Shown: positions 1 through 6,053 of the stretch, in pieces
Position numbering within the stretch: position 1 is the stretch's first letter
How the letters are laid out: each line of letters begins with the position of its first letter
Assembly (NCBI GenBank): GCA_017990305.1
Contig: JAGNOB010000034.1
Coordinates: 1-9,236, forward strand
Length of the DNA: 9,236 nt
DNA from: Leucobacter sp.
GTDB taxonomy: Bacteria > Actinomycetota > Actinomycetes > Actinomycetales > Microbacteriaceae
Direction of reading: 5' to 3'
Notes under the pieces: model-generated
Seen by the model: the letters and a program-made list of their open reading frames with translations, nothing else
Told to the model about the DNA's origin: nothing
Database searches by the model: none
Made by a program: the position numbers and the translations under genes

Positions 1-199
1 ACATTCGGTCGACCTCGCGCACGTAGCCAGACCGCTTGGCGTCGTGCCCGAGCGTCGAGAACCAATCGGCCGCGAGCGGGTAGACGAGCGCGCCGATGCC
101 CGCCATAGCGAGCATCTGCAGCACGATCGGAACGGTGCGCCCGCGTCGGCGGGTGGGCAAGGAGGTGCCGGGGGCTGTAGGCGCATGCGCTTGAACCAC
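1..199 (-). CDS. Class C (pilus-assembly) sortase, N-terminal 66 codons, cut by left edge
   Basis: The gene runs off the left edge, so only the N-terminus is visible. Seen: a GTG start preceded by a strong AAGGAGG six bases upstream (206-212), then a cytoplasmic stretch ending in RRRGR, a hydrophobic segment (about residues 22-43), and then LVYPLAADWFSTLGHDAKR followed by SGYVREVDRM. The pattern of a membrane segment followed by YP...W and a Y..V motif is typical of the N-terminus of class C sortases, membrane transpeptidases that polymerise LPXTG pilins. The catalytic His/Cys/Arg and the lid lie outside the window and cannot be checked. It is the third gene of the pilus operon, 58 nt after the backbone pilin, which strongly supports the assignment. 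Known of the family: it cleaves LPXTG between Thr and Gly and joins Thr to the pilin-motif lysine. A housekeeping class A or E sortase is less likely, given the position. Confidence 0.82.
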   Translation of the reverse strand, partial: MVQAHAPTAPGTSLPTRRRGRTVPIVLQMLAMAGIGALVYPLAADWFSTLGHDAKRSGYVREVDRM

Positions 200-257
200 C
201 CGACACCTCCTTTCCTTTTCCTGCTACTGCCGCGCACTCCCCCGAGGGGGAAGAGCG
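200..257 (-). other. Pilin-sortase intergenic spacer with short GC hairpin
   Basis: This 58-nt spacer contains the inverted repeat TCCCCC/GGGGGA (238-251; loop two bases, or CCCC/GGGG around a four-base loop in RNA). It lies just after the backbone pilin stop and before the sortase ribosome binding site. No T-run follows on the minus strand, so it is not a classical Rho-independent terminator. It could act as a partial attenuator or a 3'-end stabiliser that lets the abundant pilin be made in excess over the sortase; that role is inferred only. Confidence 0.4.
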
Positions 258-1829
258 TTACTCGACAGCGAGAGCGGCCGCTGCGTTCTGCCTGCGGCGC
301 GCGATGATGAGCACGGTTGCCAGGAGCACGATGCCGCCAATGGTGAGCAGCAGTGTTCCGGTTCCGCCTGTCAGCGGCAGCAGGAAGCCGCCGCGTGTGA
401 ACTGGTTCGCGATCGTCTGCGAGGTCTGCGTCGCAGAATCCTCATCGATGATGAACGAGATCGGCTCGGCGAGGAGTTGGTGACCCTCGAGTGCCTTTGT
501 CTCCACGAGCCAGTACTCGAGGTAGCGCGGGTCGCCCGGACCAAACGACTCACCGTCGGCGTAGCCGCTGTAGCGCAGACCCGAGATGTCGACACGACCC
601 TCGTCATTCGTCGTCCAGGTGCCGAGCGCGGGGTTGTAGCCCGGCACGGTGACCGCTGGCTTCGCCGCGCGATCAAGCGCTGCCTGGTCGCCCGCCTTTG
701 CGGCGAGCGCGTCAGCCTCGCTCGTGAACACCATGAATTCTGCCCCTGCGAGCGACGGGGTAGTACCCGTTGGCGAACCCTCGCTCACCTTGACAAGCGC
801 GTAGTCACCGTACTTCATGATGATCGGCTTGATCTCCTTCGGGGAGGTCTGCGACTCCGACGTGCTGAACCGCGCCGAGTTCTCGATAACGCCGGCCTTC
901 ACGATGACGGTCTGCAGCGTAATTTCAACCTTCTCGTTGGGCACCTGCGAGAGCTTCTCGAGGCCCTGCGCGGTGAACTCGAGCGTCATGTTGCTCTTTC
1001 CGCCTGAGGTGTCGACGGCGACGTTGTAATCGGCGCCCTTCGTCATTCCAGCGGGCGAGACGACGTTCATGCGTGAGCCGTCGCTCGGCGTGCTCAGGTA
1101 CTCGCTGTCGAGGATGTCCTGAACCCAAAGCTTGTCGGCCGGGTAGTACGCCCCCGTTGCCGGGTCGCGCGGGCTCGGGTTGTCGATCGTGATCCGCCAT
1201 GTCACGGTAGAGCCAACGACGTACTCCTCGAGGTTCTCCACGGTCTTGGAGCCCTCCATCGTGTGGTTCTTCGGGTACACGTAGATGGTGTCAAGCCACG
1301 TGTTGCCGTCAACCGGGTGGGTGAGCGGAATCGCGAGGAGGAAGTCACCCGCTGGCACGACGCCGGCAGGAGCCTCAGTCTCACGGACGAGCCAGAGACC
1401 GGCTTCGAGGTCAAGGCCGTCGCGCTTGTCGTCGGCTGCCGCTGTCTGCCAGTGGATCTGGCCCGCAGCGTCTGTGACGCCGGAGCGCGTCGCAGCGACT
1501 CCTGCCGTGAGCCCCTTCGCGGCTTCGAGCGTCGTGCCCGCGATCTCCTTCTGCCCCTCGTTTGTCAGGGGATCTTCGTTGAGCGGCACCTTGAATGCCT
1601 CAAACTTGACGCCTGAGATCGTCGGCAGGTCGCTCGTCTGGGGGAGGCCGGTAGCAGGCGTGCCTGGCTGGTCAGGCTGCTCGAGCTTCGTGATGATGAC
1701 GCCGGAGCTCGACGGCATCTCACTGACGGTCGCCGCTTGCGCCGCGACGGATCCGCCAAGCGCGAGCGCCGTGACGGTGACGAGTGCGCCCGCGCTCGCG
1801 AGCAGCCCTCGTTTCTTGAAGTTCAACAT
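258..1829 (-). CDS. LPXTG-anchored major (backbone) pilin, SpaA/SpaH type
   Basis: 523 residues; the structural subunit polymerised into the pilus shaft and covalently attached to the wall. The start chosen is the ATG at 1829, preceded by AAAGGA and giving a clear signal peptide: KKR, a hydrophobic core, and AQAA near residue 33. In order: an N-terminal pilin domain (about 41-188) with an E-box-like WLVRET (146-151) and the pilin motif W178...VYPKN (184-188), Lys187 being the expected sortase nucleophile; a middle CnaA-like domain (about 190-325) with candidate isopeptide residues Lys195, Asp238 and Asn317; and a C-terminal CnaB-like domain (about 340-477) with Lys347, E-box YWLVETKA (Glu443) and Asn475. 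Then come LPLTG (484-488; bases 366-380), a hydrophobic segment and a basic tail with ARRR. A further bond Lys48-Asn188 is possible. There are no cysteines. Isopeptide pairs are inferred by family comparison; the sorting signal and pilin motif are directly visible. It lies between tip gene and sortase gene on the same strand. Confidence 0.95.
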   Translation of the reverse strand: MLNFKKRGLLASAGALVTVTALALGGSVAAQAATVSEMPSSSGVIITKLEQPDQPGTPATGLPQTSDLPTISGVKFEAFKVPLNEDPLTNEGQKEIAGTTLEAAKGLTAGVAATRSGVTDAAGQIHWQTAAADDKRDGLDLEAGLWLVRETEAPAGVVPAGDFLLAIPLTHPVDGNTWLDTIYVYPKNHTMEGSKTVENLEEYVVGSTVTWRITIDNPSPRDPATGAYYPADKLWVQDILDSEYLSTPSDGSRMNVVSPAGMTKGADYNVAVDTSGGKSNMTLEFTAQGLEKLSQVPNEKVEITLQTVIVKAGVIENSARFSTSESQTSPKEIKPIIMKYGDYALVKVSEGSPTGTTPSLAGAEFMVFTSEADALAAKAGDQAALDRAAKPAVTVPGYNPALGTWTTNDEGRVDISGLRYSGYADGESFGPGDPRYLEYWLVETKALEGHQLLAEPISFIIDEDSATQTSQTIANQFTRGGFLLPLTGGTGTLLLTIGGIVLLATVLIIARRRQNAAAALAVE

Positions 1830-1909
1830 TGTCTTCCTTTCGTGAAATCTGGATCGGGAAACGGGAGGTCGGTCGTGCTTCGGCGGGTCGGTCCCGCTTG
1901 TGTGACGCG
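1830..1909 (-). other. Tip-backbone intergenic spacer (80 nt) with small stem
   Basis: This spacer separates the tip gene stop (TGA) from the backbone pilin start. It contains GCGGG-(5)-CCCGC (1883-1897), a five-pair stem without a following T-run, and the ribosome binding site AAAGGA just upstream of the backbone ATG. No promoter-like hexamer pair was recognised, so the two pilin genes are most likely cotranscribed. An internal promoter raising shaft over tip expression cannot be excluded. Confidence 0.35.
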
Positions 1910-4900
1910 TCATGCAACCTGGCTTTCTGCTGCGGCGCGGCGCCTGTGCCACACGATCGCGGCGAGGGATCCGAGCAGCACCAGCGCCCCTGCCGCTCCG
2001 AGCAGCGCGAGCCACTGCCCGCCGGTGAGCGGAAGTGGTGCGGGCGCGGGGTCTTTGACGACCATGAAGTAGCCGGCTGGATCGACACACGCCGTCGGCC
2101 TGTCGGCGACAGCGCTCGCGGTGTCGCAGCGCTCGACGAGGGATCCCGAGCTGTGCCCGACCTCAAGCTGGCCGCGCCCTTGCACGCCGCCACCGACGGT
2201 TGGGCCGTTCGCTTCCGGCCACACCGTGAACGGGATTGCCTCGGCAAGCTTCTGCACGCCGGGGACGGGCCGCCGTTCGAGCGTCGCCTGGCTGATCTGC
2301 GCGTTCGGGGCCTTAGTCTCGACGAGCCAATAGTCCCCAGCTCCGAGGCCCTCCGACAGCCATCTCCCCGTCTGCGCACCAGCGCCGCTCTCTGACACCG
2401 TGCCGCAGACCGGGCGGGTGTCGCCCGGGTTCGCATTGTTCCAGTCGAGGATCGCGCGCTGCGTCGCCGACTCCCCATCACCGAAGTCCCAGCGGCTCGC
2501 GTCGGCCGCGGCTGCGGGGCTCACCCAGTCGCCGTTCCACCCCTTGGCTGGGTCGTAGTCGGTGCGGCAGAGCTGCACCGAGGGGTACGCGCTCGGCTTG
2601 CCGTTCACGCTGTCGCGAATCTCAAACTGCTGGCCGACCATGTCCCACAGGCCGGTTGTGTCGCTCCCCCAGGCCGGGTCGCCCGCGAGACCTGCGACGC
2701 CGAGCCCGCCGGCGTCCTTTCGGATCGTGAAGGAGTTCTGCGAGAGTTGCTGCCGCACCTGGCACTGTGCGGGGAAGTCGTCGTCGCCTGCTGGGTCAGC
2801 GTCGGGCGCGAGCGCGGTGTTCGGAACGTCGGTGCCTGTGACGCACGCGTTCGGGTCGAAATCGCCCGAGATCTGCTGCGCGCTGCCCGTCGCGTAGTTC
2901 ACGAGCTGCCACCCCGTTACCGGGGTCTTCCCCTCGGCCGTCCAGGCCCCCGGGTCAGGAATTCCCGCGGGGCTCTCGCCTGCCTGCACCGCGAACCACA
3001 TCTCGGCGCGCACGGCCTCAGCCGGCAGGTTGAGCTCCTCGCCCGAGCTCAGGATCCAGCGGCGATCCTCAGGCGCACCGCCGGGTGCGATGTTGCGCTC
3101 CTCCGGCTGGGCAAGATCGCGCACGCTGCTGTACTCGCCGGCGCTGCCTGTGTTTGGTGCGCCGTCAAGGCCCACGGAGCGGCCCGAGGCGTTGAACAGG
3201 TAGAGGCCTTGGCTGAGCGCGCCGGCTGGCGGTGTCGCCCCGGGCGCCCAGCCTGCCGACTTGAAGACGTGTGTCAGGTCGTCTTGCAGCACGAGGCCCG
3301 CGAGCGGCGCCTCGGCGTTGAGCTTCTCTGCCGTGACCTTGTAGAACACGTTGCCGCCCTTGTACAGGAGCGCGCCGTCGGTTGGCAGCGAGTCCTTCGA
3401 CACCGTCCACGCACTCACCGGGTGCTCGGTGCAGAGACCCGGCTCGCACGTCTTGGGAACCGCCGGCGGGGTGTTCCCGCCTGTCCCGCGGACAAGTCTG
3501 TTCCGCAGGAAGTATCCCTGCGGATCCTTGGCGCCCTCACGCGCCTCAGCGTCCTGCGCGTTCGGTAGCACTCGCACAGAGAAACTCAGCGTGCCGGTGT
3601 CGCCCGCCGCGATCGAGCCGCGCATACGAAGCCACTTGTCCTGCGGGTCCCAATCTTGCGCGGCCGAGAACGTGATGCCGCCTGACGTCACAACGTCAGG
3701 CCGTTGGGAAGCTGTCGGATTGCCAGCCGAGTCGACGAACACAGCGTCATCGAGCACGTCGGAAAGCGCGTCCCAGTAGTCAGCCACCACGGGGCCCTCA
3801 CCGGCAGAGTTATCGAGCGTGAGGTCGTAGCGCACGACGCTGCCGCCCTCGACGACCGTTCCAGACTCGGGGCTCGCGGCCTTCTGCGCGCTCACCGGGG
3901 TGTTACGGATCGTGCACAGCACCTCGCTTCCGCGCGGCATCTCCGGAATCGTGACACTCCCGGAGGACCCCTGACCCGCTGCGATCTCCTCGCCAGCCGC
4001 AACACACGACCAGCTCGAGGCGTAGCCAGCGAGAGACGCGCCACCCACGGCAGATTCGGAAAGCTCAACCTTTGCACCCGAGGTCACGGGAACAGGGCCA
4101 ACCGCGTCAGGCTGCACTCCCGACGCCCCGCCTGAGGTTTGGGCCTCGCCTATCGTCTCGCCCGCGACCTTCATCTCAAGCTTGAACTGGTCGGCGGACT
4201 TCGCGCGCCCCTCGGGGAGCTCTTTCTGCAGCTTCACGGTTGGCGGGAACCCGCAGGCCGCGAGGTCAGAACTGTTGAGTCTCGTACCGCGCAGCGTGAG
4301 CGCCCTCGGGATCTCCTCGGTGGCTGGAAGCGTCACAATCCCGACCGAGTCCCCGCCGCCAATGAAGAGCGCGCCCCGCGAATCGTACGCGATGCCGCTG
4401 ACGGCTTGGAACGGGCTCGATACTGTCGGGAGCCTGCCCGAGACGGGAATGAGCTCCGTGCCAGTGCCCCCGGCAAGATCCGCCGCGTCCACGCGGAAGA
4501 TATCAAGGTCGGTACCGACGTTGAGGCCGCGGGCGATGTAGAGGTTGCCCTCGCTGTCGAAGGAGAAGTCGCCGTTGCCGTTGCTCGATGCCCATTCCGA
4601 GAGATCTACGCGACCGCGACGTTCCATCCTGAGCCCGTCGTCGCTCATTGCCCACAGATCGAGCGCATTGCTTGCCGTGTAGCCACCTGCCCAGTAGGTT
4701 CCGACGGGGTCGACTGCCCCGGCGATGAGCATCGTGTCCCGTCCAATGTTGATCCGCGCACGCGTCTCACTCCACGAATTCGCGCGGACGTCGAACTTGT
4801 ACACTCTGGAGTCTGAGGTGAGGCGGTTGAACGCGTAGACATCAGTCCCGCTCGGCCCGATCGCGAGGCCATTGAAGTGCGGGTTGCCCGTCGATGTCGC

Positions 4901-5773
4901 CTTCGGGCCAATATTCGCGACGACGCCGCTCGTGCGGCCCGGATCAACCGTGACGTGTTTCATCTGGCCGTCCGCACTCATCGAGTACAGGTTGTCGACC
5001 TCGCAGCTCAGCCCGGACTGCTGTATCTGCTGCACCCGCAGCACGCCGAAGTCGTAGGTCGGTGATGCCCACGGGTTGGGTGAGGGCAGGTGCTGCTGGC
5101 CGGAAGAGAGCGCGGGGATCTCGCGCGACGCCGGCGAGGTCCAGCTGTTCCCGCTCGGCGCCGTGAGCGGCGTGATCCGGAAGCGTTGCCGCATGGCAGC
5201 CTCCGTGAGGAGGGTCACCGAGCTGCCAGACACGAGGCGATCCACAACGAAGACCCCCGGGGTGGGGTCTTGATCCATCGACGTCGCTGCGCAGGGCGCT
5301 CGGGTGCAGTCGGGAACCGTTCGTGAGCTCCCCCACGACGCGTTGGCGCCGCCTGACGCTCGCGGCCCCTCGAGCCTCACTGTTGCACCAGGCTGGAGGG
5401 CATTCGCGGCGTTGCGGACGCTCCACGTGAGCCGGTAGGCGCCGGGGGCCTGCTCAGGATCGGCCGCGTCTGGCGCCACGGCTTCTGGAGTCTCCGTTGC
5501 GCCGGGGGCGTCCTCGCCGGGCGGTGGCGTATCGGGAGTGACGGGAGCGGGAGTCTCGGGGACGGTGGCGTCTGGAGCCGGCGTATCCGCTGCGGGAGGA
5601 GGTGCGCTCGGGCTCTCCTGCGATGATTCGCTCAGAGTAGCCCGCACCGCGCTTGTCGCGGCGGTCGCGTTGGCCGAGACGACCATCGTTTCGCCGGTCG
5701 GCATCGCCAGCCCGATGAGTGCGCTGAGCGCCAATGCAGCGGTCATCGCCGCCCGTCTGCGTAGCTTGCTCAA
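1910..5773 (-). CDS. Large LPXTG-anchored pilus tip adhesin with propeller-like head and isopeptide Ig-like domains
   Basis: 1287 residues; probably the terminal, surface-binding pilin. TTG start, supported by GGAGG four bases upstream and by the signal peptide it yields (MSKLRRR, hydrophobic core, end near residue 36-39). In order: a Pro/Ala/Asp/Glu/Thr-rich linker (about 50-112); a beta-rich segment (about 113-240); a head of repeated blade-like motifs (about 244-508), for example GLAIGPSGTDVYAF (302-315), FSFDSEGNLYIA (403-414) and GIAYDSRGALFIG (460-472), resembling DUF6923/NHL-like propellers; a SpaA_3-like domain (about 511-626; Lys514 or Lys517, Glu573, Asn624); two CnaA/DUF7927-like domains (about 627-765: Lys631, Asp665/668, Asn758; about 785-975: Lys793, Asp831, Asn959); and a CnaB-like domain (1013-1241) with canonical E-box YWLVETKAP (Glu1152). 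It ends with LPLTG (1247-1251), a hydrophobic segment and WHRRR. There is no YPK pilin motif, so it should cap the fibre rather than extend it. No von Willebrand A domain is seen. 14 cysteines. A basal pilin role is the main alternative; the ligand is unknown. Confidence 0.88.
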   Translation of the reverse strand: MSKLRRRAAMTAALALSALIGLAMPTGETMVVSANATAATSAVRATLSESSQESPSAPPPAADTPAPDATVPETPAPVTPDTPPPGEDAPGATETPEAVAPDAADPEQAPGAYRLTWSVRNAANALQPGATVRLEGPRASGGANASWGSSRTVPDCTRAPCAATSMDQDPTPGVFVVDRLVSGSSVTLLTEAAMRQRFRITPLTAPSGNSWTSPASREIPALSSGQQHLPSPNPWASPTYDFGVLRVQQIQQSGLSCEVDNLYSMSADGQMKHVTVDPGRTSGVVANIGPKATSTGNPHFNGLAIGPSGTDVYAFNRLTSDSRVYKFDVRANSWSETRARINIGRDTMLIAGAVDPVGTYWAGGYTASNALDLWAMSDDGLRMERRGRVDLSEWASSNGNGDFSFDSEGNLYIARGLNVGTDLDIFRVDAADLAGGTGTELIPVSGRLPTVSSPFQAVSGIAYDSRGALFIGGGDSVGIVTLPATEEIPRALTLRGTRLNSSDLAACGFPPTVKLQKELPEGRAKSADQFKLEMKVAGETIGEAQTSGGASGVQPDAVGPVPVTSGAKVELSESAVGGASLAGYASSWSCVAAGEEIAAGQGSSGSVTIPEMPRGSEVLCTIRNTPVSAQKAASPESGTVVEGGSVVRYDLTLDNSAGEGPVVADYWDALSDVLDDAVFVDSAGNPTASQRPDVVTSGGITFSAAQDWDPQDKWLRMRGSIAAGDTGTLSFSVRVLPNAQDAEAREGAKDPQGYFLRNRLVRGTGGNTPPAVPKTCEPGLCTEHPVSAWTVSKDSLPTDGALLYKGGNVFYKVTAEKLNAEAPLAGLVLQDDLTHVFKSAGWAPGATPPAGALSQGLYLFNASGRSVGLDGAPNTGSAGEYSSVRDLAQPEERNIAPGGAPEDRRWILSSGEELNLPAEAVRAEMWFAVQAGESPAGIPDPGAWTAEGKTPVTGWQLVNYATGSAQQISGDFDPNACVTGTDVPNTALAPDADPAGDDDFPAQCQVRQQLSQNSFTIRKDAGGLGVAGLAGDPAWGSDTTGLWDMVGQQFEIRDSVNGKPSAYPSVQLCRTDYDPAKGWNGDWVSPAAAADASRWDFGDGESATQRAILDWNNANPGDTRPVCGTVSESGAGAQTGRWLSEGLGAGDYWLVETKAPNAQISQATLERRPVPGVQKLAEAIPFTVWPEANGPTVGGGVQGRGQLEVGHSSGSLVERCDTASAVADRPTACVDPAGYFMVVKDPAPAPLPLTGGQWLALLGAAGALVLLGSLAAIVWHRRRAAAESQVA

Positions 5774-5777
5774 CTGT

Positions 5778-5782
5778 CCTCC
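5778..5782 (-). promoter_or_regulatory. Ribosome binding site that fixes the TTG start of the tip pilin
   Basis: On the minus strand GGAGG is followed by ACAG and then TTG. The next in-frame ATG (nine codons later) has no comparable Shine-Dalgarno and would lose the KLRRR n-region of the signal peptide. The four-base spacing is rather short, which together with TTG suggests modest translation of this low-copy tip subunit. Confidence 0.65.
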
Positions 5783-5824
5783 AACGAACGTTTGTGCACC
5801 GCGATGTTGGCCGCCAACTCCTGC

Positions 5825-5855
5825 GGCAGACCAGCTCTGGTGCGCGACATCTGCC
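5825..5855. repeat. Inverted repeat GGCAGA-(19)-TCTGCC in the pilus leader
   Basis: GGCAGA at 5825-5830 and its complement TCTGCC at 5850-5855. The left copy extends to GGCAGAC, the same 7-mer as in the larger inverted repeat at 5886-5937. The short CCAGCTCTGG sits inside it. It may be a second operator for the same protein or an RNA stem in the leader; the sequence alone does not decide. Confidence 0.45.
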
Positions 5856-5895
5856 GGGAGAGGGCCTCCCACCGACAATTTTGCGTGGCAGACGC

Positions 5896-5923
5896 TTCAC
5901 ACAGATAATCATCATGTGATAAT
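5896..5923 (+). promoter_or_regulatory. Sigma-70-like promoter for the regulator gene (extended -10)
   Basis: -35 TTCACA (5896-5901; five of six to TTGACA), 16-bp spacer, -10 GATAAT (5918-5923; five of six to TATAAT) with an extended TG at 5915-5916. Predicted start of transcription is near 5930, giving a leader of about 130 nt. A second GATAAT (5904-5909) with a weak TTGCGT upstream (5881-5886) is a poorer alternative. The promoter overlaps the palindrome and lies inside the inverted repeat, suggesting autoregulation. Confidence 0.6.
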
Positions 5924-5925
5924 TA
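5906..5925. repeat. 20-bp imperfect palindrome over the -10 element
   Basis: TAATCATCATGTGATAATTA: eight of ten base pairs are symmetrical about 5915.5, with mismatches at 5910/5921 and at the central pair. It overlaps the -10 hexamer of the plus-strand promoter, so a bound protein would be expected to block polymerase. Some of its symmetry could be chance in an AT-rich stretch. Confidence 0.45.
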
Positions 5926-5953
5926 ATACGTCTGCCAGTGATGAGAATACGTC
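5925..5953. repeat. Direct repeat AATACGTC spaced 21 bp
   Basis: Identical 8-mers at 5925-5932 and 5946-5953; start-to-start distance is 21 bp, two helical turns, so both face the same side of the DNA. The first copy overlaps the right arm of the inverted repeat. MalT-type proteins bind arrays of oriented boxes cooperatively, so phased direct copies are compatible with such binding, though the sequence is not a known MalT box. Confidence 0.4.
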
Positions 5954-5956
5954 AGC

Positions 5957-5980
5957 GCGCGCCCCGAGATCGGGGCGCGC
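5957..5980 (+). other. Strong GC hairpin in the regulator leader
   Basis: GCGCGCCCCGA / TCGGGGCGCGC, eleven complementary pairs around a GA, or ten pairs with an AGAT tetraloop in RNA. It lies about 27-50 nt after the predicted transcription start and 80 nt before the ATG. No T-run follows in either direction, so it is not a typical terminator. It could stabilise the transcript, damp translation or act as a DNA site. Confidence 0.5.
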
Positions 5981-6045
5981 CAGGGAGTTCACCCGAACCT
6001 TCTCCCGTTCCCCGCTGGCCTACCCCTTTTCTCCCGCCATTCGCC

Positions 6046-6053
6046 AAGAGAGG
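6046..6053 (+). promoter_or_regulatory. Ribosome binding site of the regulator gene
   Basis: AAGAGAGG lies six bases before the ATG at 6060. This supports that start although the reading frame stays open upstream to 5538, where it merely runs antisense through the pilus tip gene and the control region. Confidence 0.7.

Larger units (their letters stand above)
5886..5937. repeat. Perfect 9-bp inverted repeat TGGCAGACG/CGTCTGCCA bracketing the promoter
   Basis: Left arm 5886-5894, right arm 5929-5937, 34 bp apart; the arm centres are 43 bp apart, about four helical turns. The left arm ends immediately before the -35 hexamer and the right arm covers the expected transcription start of the plus-strand promoter. 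This is what a dimeric or looping regulator site looks like. The most likely binder is the adjacent LuxR-family protein, which is an inference. Confidence 0.6.

Noticed and set aside
1632..1646. LPQTS (residues 62-66) in the backbone pilin as an internal sortase signal
   Set aside because: It lacks Gly at the cleavage position and is not followed by a hydrophobic segment and basic tail; it is near the N-terminus.
1830..2090. Extension of the backbone pilin frame upstream to 2090
   Set aside because: It overlaps the tip gene coding region and adds an Arg-rich, unpilin-like sequence before the true signal peptide at the ATG at 1829.
1720..2481. Several long overlapping frames across 1700-2500 on both strands
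   Set aside because: They are Arg/Ser/Pro-rich out-of-frame translations of high-GC coding DNA, with no ribosome binding sites and no recognisable domains; the tip and backbone genes explain the region.
5440..5600. Proline-rich coding tract as a DNA tandem repeat array or CRISPR
   Set aside because: The repetition is of amino-acid composition (Pro/Ala/Asp/Glu/Thr) without regular DNA units or spacers.
5774..5878. Extension of the tip pilin upstream of 5773 to a TTG at 5878
   Set aside because: It has no Shine-Dalgarno, would bury the signal peptide 35 residues inside the protein, and overlaps the repeat-rich leader.
5957..5980. GC hairpin as a bidirectional Rho-independent terminator
   Set aside because: No T-run follows on either strand and it lies between divergent gene starts, where no transcript needs to end.
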